A stretch of DNA of 64,000 nt from Gymnorhina tibicen (Eukaryota > Chordata > Aves > Passeriformes > Artamidae), in assembly GCA_013399875.1 (NCBI GenBank), contig VXAZ01007517.1, forward strand, positions 124,001-188,000, given 5' to 3'. Under the pieces are notes generated by a model. That model saw only the letters and a list, made by a program, of their open reading frames with translations. It was not told the DNA's origin and searched no databases. Numbering within the stretch: position 1 is the stretch's first letter; each line of letters opens with the position of its first letter. Positions 1 to 12,500 of this stretch are shown one piece after another. Both the position numbers and the translations under genes were made by a program.

Positions 1-569
1 ATCCATCTTGGCCCAGGAGTGCAGGAACACTGCCAGCTACCTGAAACCAGAGAGATCAAGGGAGCATTGAGTGAATTTTTAAAGCAAAGATAGATATTCC
101 TTTTTAAAAAAGGCAGTCCACTGGCTTCTATGGTAGCTGTTGAGGGACTTTTTATTTGTACTTTACTACAGCAGCCAGACTGCAAAGCACATGCTGGGCT
201 TGCTTATCTGCCCTTGTATCTTCCATAATAAATGCAAGCCTCGCCTTTCCAGCAGCGTTGCTTGGAAGAGGTTTTTCTTTCACAAAACTCAGTTAAACAT
301 CTTTCAACTAAGCATCTTTCAACAAACTGAGTTCTTCCCCTCAGTATGAGCAAGTAGAAAAAGATGTGCCTTCCGTCTGTGATGTGCCAGCAGATAGATG
401 GGTGTTCAGCAGGTGGGAAGGCTCAGAACTTCAGAAAAGAGTGACAGCAAGCCTGAAGGGTGGAATGTTTGCCCAGGCACTTTTAGTAAGGCAGTGAAGA
501 TGAAAGAAAATAATTTATAATTTATGATTATTTTTTTTTCATGCACTTCCATCCCTCCACAATTCAGAG
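1..569. other. Non-coding DNA, no recognised feature
   Basis: No exon, RNA gene or repeat is recognised. A short A/T-rich patch lies near 505-540 and ends in a T run just before the first CR1 fragment. The only open frame (69 codons at 140-349) has no domain-like composition and I regard it as chance. Confidence 0.5.
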
Positions 570-714
570 GCATTTGAACTGCCAGAGCTCAGGAAGTGTT
601 TGGACAACTGTCTCAGGCACGTGGTGTGACTCTTGTGTTGGTCCTGTGCAGGGCCAGGAGCTGGACTAGATAATCCTTGTGGCTCCTTTTCAACTCAGGA
701 TATTCTACGATTCT
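570..714 (+). mobile_element. CR1 LINE fragment, 3' end (5'-truncated)
   Basis: The stretch contains the order typical of an avian CR1 tail in sense orientation: a segment about a residue 'tttggacaac' and 'caggcac.tggtgtgactctt', then 'cctgtgcagggccaggag', 'ctggactagataatccttgt', and finally 'caggatattctacgattcta', a decayed version of the terminal TTCTATGATTCTA. Nothing of the reverse transcriptase region is present, as expected for 5'-truncated copies of this family. The left limit is approximate. Open frames on both strands around 613-1235 run through or beside this fragment and are not genes. Confidence 0.85.
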
Positions 715-3700
715 AATTCCATCTCTGCAGCACCAGCTTGAGGCATATCCCAGTTTTCTGGGACCACTGCTCCACCCCTCCTCACGCTGGGATCTCAGCC
801 ATGAAGATGGGTGGTGCCCCAGGGCAGGAGCTGTTTCCCCGGCAGAGTTTCTGTTGTCCAAGGAGTGAGCAACAGGAAGGCTTGGGCAGGCAGTGGGCCC
901 TGTGGGTTGCTGCATGTGAAGCTGTGGGATTTGGGACAGAAGGATGTAAATATATAGGAGCATCTGTCCAGCCTGGGCTTCCAAACCACTGTGCAGAAGA
1001 AAGGAGGGAGATGGCAGACCTGAGACAACATTTCGTGCTATTTCCTGTGCCAAATCATGAATCTTTGTCTAATCCCAGTGGGGTTCAGGCCCCTGGGGTG
1101 CTTGTGCTGCAGCCAGGCCAGTTTGCAAAAACACAGCCCAAAGGGCTCCCAGAGTGGATCTCAGTAACCATCCAGCCTTGGTGGAACTTTGTTCCCAGGA
1201 AGTTGCAAAACCTGCCTGGGAAGACAGGCAAGTAAGCAGGCTCCAGGCAGCCCAAGTGCTTCCTTAAAAGGCTTCTGGAACTGATCCATGAGCGGTGTCA
1301 CACATGGGATTTTATGAAGTGCTCATCTCCATCCCTGAGCCTGCTGCTTTTGCAGTCACTGGTGAGATTTCACTGAGGGTATGGCAATACCCAGGAGTGA
1401 ATAACACACACCCTATACGTAAAATTTCATGGCCTATGAGCTGTTATTATATGGCCCAGATGTTTCTGCAGCCTGAAGAAGCCTCACAGTTCCCTGAAGG
1501 GCTCCTTGCCTCAGCACTGGAAGCAGAGCAGAGAGCTCTTTGTCATCCACCTCCTCCTCCTCCTTTCATCTAACACACTGAGCATGGCAAGGGGTGAACT
1601 CCTCTCAGAAATGACATCTGCTGTCAAAACAGCAAATAAAAGCCTATTATTTATTATCTACTGCTAACCTGCTGTTTGTCTGGGTTAGTGGAATAATCAG
1701 CTGCGGATGGACTTGGTCAGGGATATTCAGTTAGCACAGGTTTGCAGAGTGATGTTTTTAAGACCTCAGAGAGTAAAGGTGCAAGGTATATCATTAACAG
1801 TGTTCTGTTGGTGTATGGACTGCATTATTTTATATATGGTTTAACAGAATATAAAGAATACTGCATTTTATGGTATGTGCGAAGGCAGGATTGAGGCAGG
1901 ACTTCCAAGCTCACTGTCACATTTTCACATCAAGAAATCTCTACCCCACTGCTCCATTGTTTCTAGCTGTGTATAGAGATGACACCAGAAATCATTTTGA
2001 CCATTCACAAACAGGACCTCTTTTGGAAATGCAGCCAAGTCCTGAACTGAGAAAGCAAACATCAGCAGTGTATAATGAGGCTCCTAGCAGTTCAGGAGAG
2101 GAAGTAATAAATAACTTGCCTACCTGGAGCTGCAGGAGGAACCCAGCAGGTTGCATGCAAGGACCCATCTGGGCACTAGGAAGGAAGCTCAAGAGAATTC
2201 TCCTGGTGCAAAAAATAGGCTGGGTGCTCCTATGGCCACAACACCCAGGCACAATTTTCATGTTTTTTTGCTAAACCTTTCCCTTTGGCAAAACAACGCA
2301 CTTTCATGATCTGTCACTTTGTAATTGACACAGACAAACCATTACCAGCCAAATTACCCCCATTTTTATCTATCCCTAAGCATTCTGTGAAACCAGGGTT
2401 ACTTGGGTAAGTTATGCTGAAATCAAGCAGGTATTTTCCCAAGAATTATGCACCAAGAAGAGCTGTGCTGAGTCCAGGTGTGGAAGGACTCCCGTGATGC
2501 ATGTGCCTGCTTGCCCTTTAGAGTCCGGGGAAAGGCTGGGATCTCTTGCAGGAGCACAGGTGACACCACATCTCAGACCTGGAGATCAGACTCTGAATTC
2601 AGACCAAATCTACTCTTGGACAGTTTTGTTTATCTCCAGAAGTCTCACACCCCAGGACTGTGGAGCTGAACTACATATTTTAAAAAGACTTTCCTGCCTG
2701 CCTATTGGGGTAGGAACTCAGTGATGGAAGCTTGCCACTCCCAAATGCACATTCCAACTTTATAGTATGTAAATGTGCCTCAATTTAATTCTCAGTTTAA
2801 TGTGTTATGCTTCCTTGTTGCCTCAACTTTGATAAAGTATTTCTTGTTTATAATAATACTAAATCTGTAACATGAATGAGCATTACATGACTGTTTTATT
2901 TCTAACTTTAAATACTGGTGAAACATTTTAAATAAAGTATATATTGCATTCCCATATACTATATACTCTATGCTTACCTTTAAAATGTGTTTTATTATGT
3001 TAGTATACACGTTTTTGTTGGAAGTTTTATCATGGCAAATTATTAAAGGTGCTGCAAATCCATAGTTGCCACTAATTGGTAGAATCACTTGTGTTCAGTA
3101 TCTGGTAGATTATGAGATTATGCAGTACATTTGTGAAATGGTTATCAAATGTCGGCTTGCTCTTATTCCTTTTAACTTCAGTGGAAGTGTGACTGACAAC
3201 AGTATAGTCATGTGTCAATATGTTTCATTGATAAAAAACATTATGTTCTGAATTCCTTCCTTATTTGTAGCTAGGAGCTCAGTTTTTTGTATTGTTTCAG
3301 AGCTGAAAAGCAGTGTAGTGTCAGAGTGACTCATGAATGGAAGTTAAATAGATTACAGTGGGTGATAATGCAGCCTGAAAAGGCTGGGTAAATATAACCC
3401 AGAAGGGAAATTTACTGTATTTTTTCCATGAAAGATCAGCTGAACTTTGAGTTTATCACTCAGGAACGTAACAAGTTCTGGCTAGTTCCTGTGTTTTAGA
3501 CACTTTTCACCTTGCAATTTTGATGCTTTATTTCCAAGCTTCCTGGGAGAATTTAATTTAAATTTTAACTCTCTATTATAGTTTCTTCAGGTAGAACAAA
3601 ATCAGAACTTTTATTTCAGTGTTCTGAAGTTTTACTTTGGGGGTTTTTTTCATGAAGATATCACACAATGAAAGTGTAACTCCAAAGTGTTACTTCTCAG

Positions 3701-4687
3701 AGCTGCACAGCGCTTCACATCTGCCCTGACTTGCATAAACTACTCTCTGCATTGAAGAACCATCTTTAACAAGAGAGCTGTTAAAATGTGCTGTGTTCTG
3801 TACTGAGAGGTGTGGGCAAGGAAAGGAAAGATTTTCAATTGCTGTTAAGAGAACTCTGGCTTCCTCTGACTTACTGTCTTTTTATCTTTTAAATTTCATC
3901 TAATAAATTACTTTGGCTGCTTTTAGGAAAACAGCTCGTACCCCCATGCCCTGTCACTTTATTTCCATACATCCCTATGACTGTCTGTTTACAAACATCC
4001 TCTGTAGGGAGGGAACAAAAGAAACATGTAGATTCCTGCACCATGGTTACTTTTGGCCAGAGGTTTCTCCCATCCAGAATATATCCACCACATTTATTTT
4101 CCTGCGTGTGCTGTGGTACTCTGTGTTTATTCAGGTAGTGGTATGGCATCCACAGAAACGCCCTTCCCAGGGAAAAGTTGTCACTCTTCAGGGAAGAAGG
4201 ACACTTGGATTATCTGTGTGCACCTGTCAAAGCTGTTGCATTTATTCTCCCTTTCTGTTGCAGTCAGTCTAGAGTAATACCTCTTGAATCCTCTGTGAAT
4301 GGAAGAGTGAAGAACCTTAACTTGGAAGCATGGAAGGGGTTGGAAAATTGGTGCTACTTACACCTTGCCAGACATTATGTGCAAGAAAATATAAAAAGCA
4401 AAAGAAACCTCGTAATGGATGAATAATTACATTTGTCCTTCCCGTACAGTTAACTGCAAATAATAAAATTGTCTGTGTAGTCATACCTGGTAAAATGCTG
4501 CTGGTCATCCTTCCTCGTGTGTTACGTTGAGCTTTACGAGAATACAGATGCAAAGGCCACAGTTCACATTTCAAGGGGCTTTTTCCCCCTTTTGTAGTAA
4601 TAAACCAATCAAAGTTATTCCAGGGTCTTTGAGGTATAACAGAGCACACTGTATATTGAGGCATGACTGTTGTCTTCAGTTGTAAAT
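715..4687. other. Non-coding DNA, no recognised feature
   Basis: I see no recognisable exon or RNA gene. Composition changes from moderately GC-rich (715-1570, with a small CTC-triplet run near 1548-1566) to AT-rich (about 2750-3260). Open frames of up to 165 codons (738-1235 plus, 613-1053 minus) overlap one another on opposite strands and show no domain or signal; frames at 1870-2274 and 3913-4272 are likewise unrecognised. The block at 3290-3430 looks non-repetitive but I cannot assign a function. Confidence 0.5.
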
Positions 4688-4880
4688 TTTGGAATCAGAG
4701 TTTCAGAGAATTATTGAAAAAATGACTTGGTAACAAGCATTGGAGGTACTTAGCCTGAGCCCTGCAAAGAGCAGGGCCAGTTTCAGAGCTAGATGAGATT
4801 GCCTATAGGATTTTTCCAGACAGGTTTTCAGAAGTCTCTAAGGATACAGGCTCCACAGAACCTTCACATTAGCCAGGTTT
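4688..4880 (-). mobile_element. CR1 LINE fragment, 3' end, antisense
   Basis: Read on the minus strand this is a decayed CR1 tail. On the plus strand the markers in order are 'tcagagaattattgaaaaaa', a segment with 'ttggaggtacttagcctgag', 'gcagggccagtttcagagct', 'agatgagattgcctatagga', and 'tctctaaggatacaggctcc' followed by 'acagaacctt'. This is the order found in antisense CR1 copies of the subfamily that has 'agcagggccaac...agatcaggttgct...tccaaggatggagattccac'. Divergence is high, so it is an older copy than most in this window. Both limits are approximate. Confidence 0.75.
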
Positions 4881-6239
4881 TAAGTTCTGAAGACAAAAAA
4901 TCCTGAGATTACCCCAGAGAAATATTTGGAAAAATATGTAATTAATTAACTCTCATGTGTACCACATATTATTTCTGGCATAATGTCTAGTTTTTTACAG
5001 AAATGTGTTGAATTACGCTCTGTTGATGCTGCATAAAGGTAAATGCATGAAAAAACATGAAGAGGTGTGATGTGTGGTTGAGATAAACTGGGAGAACAGG
5101 GGGCACCTGTGAACTTCACCCCCACCCAGCAGATGGGTGATGTTTTGCAGGAGAGATCTCTGTTTCTCCTTCCTTTCCTCTCTGCTGAGCAAGGTTAGAT
5201 TTAGATCATACCTAAATGCGAGGTCTGTATAGCTTTAATGACACTGGATTCTCAGCACAATTATAAAAAGGGTTTATTTCTTTGTGCATTAAAAAACAGC
5301 AGGAAAGGGAGCAACCTCTGCTGCTACATGATAATTTAATACTGGGGATAATACTGGTATACTGATGAAAAACAATCCAAATGTAAATGGCATTATGGCA
5401 GCATTATGAAAAGAAATGCTGGATGAGAGTGCAGATTTATAATTATTTATTGTAGCAATGCAAGCAGGTATCTACACTTAATTATGCCATGGTCAAGAGA
5501 ATAGTTTCAGCCAGAAAGGTTAAGGGAAGGTCATTCCAGCCATACAGGCTGATGGTGCATTTACCTGAGGGGAAGAGAACAAGGGTTCAGCTGAACAAAG
5601 ACATTTACCTGTGAAATAAGTTTCCCTGTTCCTTGAAGAGGAAAACTTCCCTCATAACTACACAAGAGGCAAGCACAGCACTGTTTGGAGATCTTGGGAA
5701 AGCAGTAAAATGCTGCCACCCCAGCATTCCCATGAAGAGTGCACCTCTAATCCATATATACATATATATAGAAATATAAGTATATATTTACACATATAGT
5801 TATATGCTCTGTAACCAGGTTTCACAGCCTCCCTTTCACAGGAGTCCACTAAGGGTTACTTTGGAAATAATCTTGATATCTTCCATGATAACAAAAAATT
5901 CCATTTTTTCCCGGATCCCAAATCCGCTGCAAACACTTCTCACAATCTCTAAATACTCAAAACCTTTTTGGCACTTAAAGTACATTCCAGCCACTGTAAG
6001 TTATGCTTAAATATCACATGCAAATGTTTACATTTGTGGAAACTTAAGTTTCTGCTTTTTCTTTCTTCCTATCTTGGTCTCACAACGACCAAATTCTTGT
6101 GCAGTTTTTGATAGTGCTCATTAACATCAGCAGTTTTATTGTGAGCCCACAGCTAGAAAACCTGTGATAAATCCTACACCGATCCCTACCTGCCTTTTGT
6201 GCTTTGACATGGGCAAGAAGTGTCAGGTTAAGCTCAGCC
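4881..6239. other. AT-rich non-coding DNA
   Basis: No exon, RNA gene or transposon is recognised. The interval is A/T-rich, notably 4920-5480, and has a (TA)-rich low-complexity patch at about 5755-5805 made of 'atatatacatatatatag' type words. Open frames here are under 70 codons. Confidence 0.5.
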
Positions 6240-6500
6240 CACCTGCCTGCAGGACAGCGGTGGTTTCGCGTGGTTATTCATAGCGTGGGGTGCAGCTTCA
6301 GTGGGCAGCTTTTTAATAATGTGAGCCAAAAGTGAAAGGGTAATGTTTACCAAACCTGTTTCAAAATGGTTGATTAATCAAATAAATGGGTGTTTATTGA
6401 GGCTGTTGCTAGGTACTTACTGTTATTGAGATAATTGTGTGACTCAGCTAAGCCAGACAAAGAGCTCTACTGTTGCTCTAAAGTAGCGACTGACCAAGTT
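6240..6500. promoter_or_regulatory. Candidate conserved non-coding element
   Basis: This block carries a dense run of transcription-factor-like words without repeat signatures. Seen are 'gattaatcaaataaat' with a palindromic TTGATTAATCAA (homeodomain or HNF1-like half sites), 'tgttgctaggtacttac', 'tgagataattgtgtgactca' with an AP-1-like TGTGACTCAGC, and 'tgtttaccaaacc' (forkhead-like TGTTTAC). It also keeps a few CpGs (near 6268) in otherwise CpG-poor DNA. Function is inferred only from word content; no conservation data were available. Confidence 0.25.
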
Positions 6501-9500
6501 TGCATCTTACACCGGAGTCAGGGGAGAGACTTTGCTCTTTCTTCCTAGCGTTTTCACAAGCTAATCACTTAGTTCGTTTATCTGACACATCGTCCCCTTT
6601 TACAGCCAGCTTAAAATGCCTTCTTCCTATAAACTCCAGAAACACTGACCCTTCTGCAGAACCCCTTCGTCCGCAGTACAGCAGTGATGGGTTTTCATTA
6701 CTGACACCAAGGTGTGGACAGATCTTTCTTTTGTGTTTATATTATATTATTTTAATATTTAGACTATTCATGCCTTTTTCTGCTAAACATCTGCATAAAC
6801 CATAAAGTCATCACCATTCAAAGCACTTTTTTACTAAGCAACTGCGTACTTGATTAGGTTATTAATGGAGATTTTATGATAGAAATTGCATAATACAACT
6901 CATGGCTTATGTTTTTAATCTAAAAAAATGACAACATTTTTTTTAAGACAGCTACTAATGTATATAATGATAGAAAACTCACCTTGCTTCTCAGAGGAAA
7001 GCTTGGAGTACATGAAGTGTGAGGTACAGGAAGAGATTTATATCTGCTGATTGGGGGGAACACTAAGAACGTATACCTGCCCTCCAATTAAATTCCTTCT
7101 CACTTGTATATTGGTTTTATTATCTTCATGTAATAGGCTTTTTCTCATTCCAAAGAAGCATGTCTATGTTCTGCTGATGGTGGTTTGCATACCTCAGTGA
7201 GTGGTAAAGGATATTTGAAATCATGGGGACATGGTCACTTCAAGACATCAGTCTCAAGTTTACCAGTCCAAATTTGGAGTGATGTTACCAGCAGTAGTAT
7301 TATAATCAGATTTGCACTGATACATCTGAGAGGAGAATTTAACCCTTGCTGGTCATATTCTGTAGCAGATTTGTTGGGGTTTTTTTTAAACTTCACCAAG
7401 ATAAATTATATATTATAATGAAGCAGTATTTTGCTTGCTCAAGATTGTATTTCGATTAGAAAATCTTCTGGTGTACATTAGAGAGATCACTGCATTTTAG
7501 CAACAAGTACTTTCACTTCCTGGAAATGCTCAATATTTATTTAAGAATGTTCCACTAATATTTTCTTTACTGTAACATCCAGGCATAACTGAGAAATGCA
7601 GGTCTTCCCTTGTAACAAATTCTGGAGGTTTATAGATCAAGGTCTGAACCAGGCTTTGAACCAGGAAGCGGGCTCTGTTTGAACCCTCGCTTTTGATTTC
7701 TCAAATTAATGTTTTACTAGAAGAGTTTTCACTGAAGGAAGAGAGCAATCCTGCAGCTGATCTAACACTTATTACACTCCCAAATACATTATTGAAAAAA
7801 GATGTAATGCCTATGATGGCTTTTTTCCTTTTACTGGTCATGAGCATAAATCATATTGAGCCTATACTGGAATCTAGAGCCAGCCTCCCAGATATGACAA
7901 TTGATTAGTGGTCTTTGTGGGTATCCAGAGTGGGAAAATCACCGTAGCAAGCCACTGTACAGAGGCAGGTTAATGAGAGATTAGTGAGTGTTAAAGGAAA
8001 GTAAGTGAAGAGTGGAGCAGAAATCCCCTCCAGTTTCTGCACGTGGCCCAGAGAGGAATTAGTAATTACATGACCCCAACTCTCTCTGTCAGCTCCCTCC
8101 AACCTCTAGGACATCACCTCTAACTGTCATACTGGTACAGCCAAAAAAAATGGTTTTTCTCACATCATCACGTTGTGAAGTTGGGGTGGTACAGGATTGT
8201 CTCTGCTGGGATTGTTGGTGGCAGCAAGGCAAGAAGCACAGTGGGAAAACTAGAAGAGGGTCTAGATGCAATCTTTTCTGATTTTTCAGTCTTTTTCTGA
8301 TTTTCTCCAGAGGGCAGAAGCCGTTAGCAGAAGCCAGCTTTTTCTCCAGAAGCATGTGTCAAGTGGCCTCCAGTGGAAGGTGATAATGGCGTTAAATCAA
8401 AAAGGTATTTTTAATACAAGAAAATGTTAAGAAGCAACAACTCTTCCTCAGCTGTCCCCTAACATGTCTCAGAATTGGGAAGTTCATCTGCCTGCTGAGA
8501 GTGCATCAAGAGCCTTTCCAGGGTCCCTTATTCCATGTCCCTGCTGTGGGGAGCAGCAGCTATGAGCTCCTTTCTCCCTGCAGGTTTGGGCAGGAGAGAA
8601 AAATATCAGCCTTTTTGATACAAAATTATTTTACAGGCCAGATACTAAAGATATGTAATCCAACTAGCCAGGGGCTGCTAACAACCTTTTTTGACAATGT
8701 AATTTACTAGCAAGTTCAATAGCAACAACTGTCCCCAGTAGCAAAACAGTTCCCCTCAGGTAGAAATTTGGATTTTTAACTCAATTATTCTTGGGTTGTT
8801 TTTTTAAACCCAGAATTTGACTACATTGCATTTTCCCTGAAAACAGTGGGAGACGTATTTGGTGAAGGGGGTTTAGATGCTGAAAATACTTAGTCTTTCA
8901 GTCCCTTGAGGCTTGGGAAAAGAGTGGCAAACTTCAATTGATAGCTTTTTCCTCTTTTAAATTGCCAAGGTAACCTTTGCTTTTGGGGTTTTTTTTCTTC
9001 TTTTTCTTTTTCCCCCTCTTTGCAAGCAAACAGAATGAAAGAAACTTTTTTTAAAAAATGAAATACTTTGGTTCTCCCAGATAAATACTTGCTTTTGCCT
9101 TCTATACGGCCCAGCCAGACCTTGCTTACAGACTGCAAATCCTCAAGGGATTAATTCTACCAGAAGATGCGATTCCTTTCATTCCTTTTACATTACCAGT
9201 TCCTTGGACAATGCTAAACAGAGCCAGGAATGCTGCTCCACACCCTTGGTCCTCCTAATCTAACATTTTCCCAAGGGAGAAGCAGCCTGTTGGGAAGTGG
9301 TAGCAGCACTGCCACCTTCAACCTGAGCAAGCATGACTGGCTGGACTGGTGAAATGGTTTTGGATTCAGGTTGCCTTGCAGCAGCCTCATTGCCACACCT
9401 ATGTCATGTGCAATATGAACTGTCTTGATGAAGGACAAATTGTTTATTTTTGTTTTAACCCTGTAATTGGTTTATGTATTTGCACAATTTCAAGCAGTGG

Positions 9501-12500
9501 GTGGGAGGGAGTGTATGAAGGGAAAGCTGCGTCTGAACTTCACCGCTGCTGACTGAGTTGTTTGTTGAATGTATTTACCAGAAATTACAGGAGGCATAGG
9601 AAAACAAAAGCCAAAATATCTGACATTTGGTACCATCTGATGCATAAGATGAAGCTGGAAAGGCACTTCCCTAGTTTTCACTCAAGGTGGTGTATGTATT
9701 CGGGTTGTCTGGATAATATTTGGACCATTAAGCATCCCATCTGGGAGCACAGAACAGCTCTCCACTGACACCAACCTGTTCAGACACCTCTGTACTGCAG
9801 GGAGCAGCTGCACATGCTGTGCATGGACTGGGTGCAGGGTCAGTGCCTGCAAACAGCCTCGAGAAGGTCGAGGGTTGTGTGTTCAGTGTCTGCCCTGCTC
9901 ACATTCCTGTAGCACCGAACCAGACCCGTGAGTGGAGACCCCCCTGACCCTGCCTGAAGAGCCTGTCCAGATCTTCCCCCAGACAGAGCAAATAAGTCAG
10001 GCACGTGATCCTGATGGCACTGGAGGGTTTCCTTACCTGCAGCAGGACTTCTGCATGTATTCCTCACACTGCAGAGCAAAGGGATGCCCTGAGCTAACAT
10101 ATTTTGCAATATGCATGTCCTTCACTGGGACAGTGTCCTTGTTTATGGCTCTAAACTTCTCTGTCTGGCTGTATCCTCATGTCTCCCTGCAGTTGCATCA
10201 GTTTGGCTTTGTTAACCCTCACCTATGATTAACAGTCTGAGCTGCTGTGCAGAGTACTTAGCACAGTGAACTGTGGGGTGAAGTTTGCAATATGTCCTCA
10301 TTTCAACTTTAAAATACTAACCTCTTAAATAAAACCAGCTGCACAGAGCAATTAGCAGGCATGAAAATTAAAAAAAGCTTAACAATTTGATTTGGGAAGC
10401 CTCTGAAGAGTCTGTGCTCCTCTCCCTGGGAACTACAGCTTTACAAGTTTAGTAAATAAATTACTTTCTTTTTTCCTCCCTTATCCAGGTACGAAATAAT
10501 TTTTTTTCATCTAAGAAGATTTAAAAATAAATATTAGAGGGTCACGTATACACACACAGAAGCACACAAGTGCTTACATGTCCCAATTAAACTACTACTG
10601 CTTTAGCTGTAGGCAGAAACTGGAGAGTCTGTTTTGCTTAAGAGATACGGGAAACACTTTGGGAAAGTGTTAAAGAGCATCTAAGTTGCATGCTGGAGCA
10701 ATGTAGTGCCAAGGCAATTTCCTCTAGCGGAACTAGTGCCCCTTTATTTATAATGGCAGTGCTTGCAGCTTGCATTAAAGAGACTTTGGGTTTTTTAGGT
10801 GACCTGCAGAAGTAATGGGAAGAGTCCTTCTTGGAATTTTCACTAGATTTCTTTTTTCCATTCGGAGGCAAATCCAATTCCCCCTCCAGTTATCAATGAA
10901 GGAGCACACCGAGACATCCTTATCCCCTTATCCCCTTTCAACTGATCACAGGGGTTTTCTAGGTCCTTCTAGGACTTGACACCGCTGCCCGGAGCGCTGC
11001 AGCTTTTGCACCTCCTTTGCTGTCACTGTGGAGGTGTCACCCCATCCCTACCACCACAGCCCGTCCAAGGACCTTGAGGCCAAGGGCTATCTGCTGGTTT
11101 TCCATCACACATCACTATGTGTCTCATGATGGAGAACTTCAGGGGTGGATATGGGGGCAGAATGGTGGTGCCCCCCTCCTTCCTCCCTCTTCTGTCCTCT
11201 TATATAAAAATTTGAATGGTTGTCTTAAGCAGACACCCAGGCAAAAGCAGAAACTCGTTGAGTGTATGTAGCGTGTCTCCAAGTACTTTCCCAGCCTCCA
11301 GCTACTCCAAAGAGAGGGATTTTCTGAGTCTGTTCAGCAAAGCTCTGTTTCAAGCCTCTCCATAAAGCCACATGTCACATCAGCACATCAAACTAACTCA
11401 GAATGATGAAATCCTCCCAGAAGAGCTGTTCCTCAATCCAGCCAGGCCAGACTCACCAACTAGAGGTTCTTCACACAAGTATTCAGACACCTGGGAAACC
11501 AAATGACATCTCTGTCTTGGTGGCAACTGGCACTTACCATCATCCATGATCCTGAAGGTTGAAAATAAGCTGCAATTTGCTGGGGAATGTCCAGCCCACT
11601 GCCTGGCCCCAGCCGGGTACCAGGGCTTTACCTCTGCCACGGAAGAAACAACCACAGAAAGATCACAGCTGCTGCTGCTACTGCCACACCTCTGAGTCCT
11701 CCAAGCTCTCCAAAACTGCCATTTGCTCCCCTAAACTACCTCCACCACCTCAGTTTACTCTTGGTGGCTTATGGTGAACCTGAATCACCTTAACCCCTCC
11801 ACCTCAGCTCTGGGCGCAACCACAAGTCAGTCTGCAATGGCCCCGCTCTGCAGAGGGACGAGCCACGTTTTGGCAGAGGCCTTGCTGCAGCAGACCCTCC
11901 TGAACAGAGTCCTCCCATCCCTGCCTCTTCCCGTGCTTTATTTCTCCCCCATGCTCCTTTGCCCCATAGCTGCAGGCTACAATTACTAATAGTAACTAAT
12001 AAAGTGGCAGAGCAGCTCCAGCTGAACGGGGAGAGGTCAACCTGAAAGCAGCGGTTTAAGAGCAGCCAGAAAGCAATTGTCCAAGAGCAGCCTGAAAGCA
12101 ATTATACTCCAGCTAGTGTTACCCCTCTGCATAAATAACTCCTCCTGACCTCTCCAGGCCTTTGATTTGCTCTGTTTGAGGAGCTCTGCTGCTGCTGTCC
12201 CCCCCGGCAGGTCTCACCTCTCTGAGGGGCTGCGTCTCTGCCCACGCCAGTTCATCTGGAGCCAGTGACCTGAACAGCGTCTGCTCTTCCGTGGGCTCCT
12301 GGCAGCTCCACGTGATGGCATCAAGTGGGCCCCTCACAGTGCTCTGCAGCATCCCTTCAATACTCCTTGGATTATTTTTACCTTTTCCTTTGGGATTGTA
12401 AATGTACAAATTGTGTCTCGATGCTTTGAAAGCTCACGTTTGGTATCTACAAAGAGGAGCTTTCCCGATTTTTCCCAAGAATGCCGTAAAAGTGGAAGGG

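Noticed and set aside
738..1235. 165-codon open frame on the plus strand
   Set aside because: It overlaps a minus-strand frame of similar size (613-1053), shows no domain, and starts next to a CR1 tail; chance is the simplest explanation.
10540..10570. Short CA-rich patch as a microsatellite
   Set aside because: Too short and interrupted to be called a repeat.
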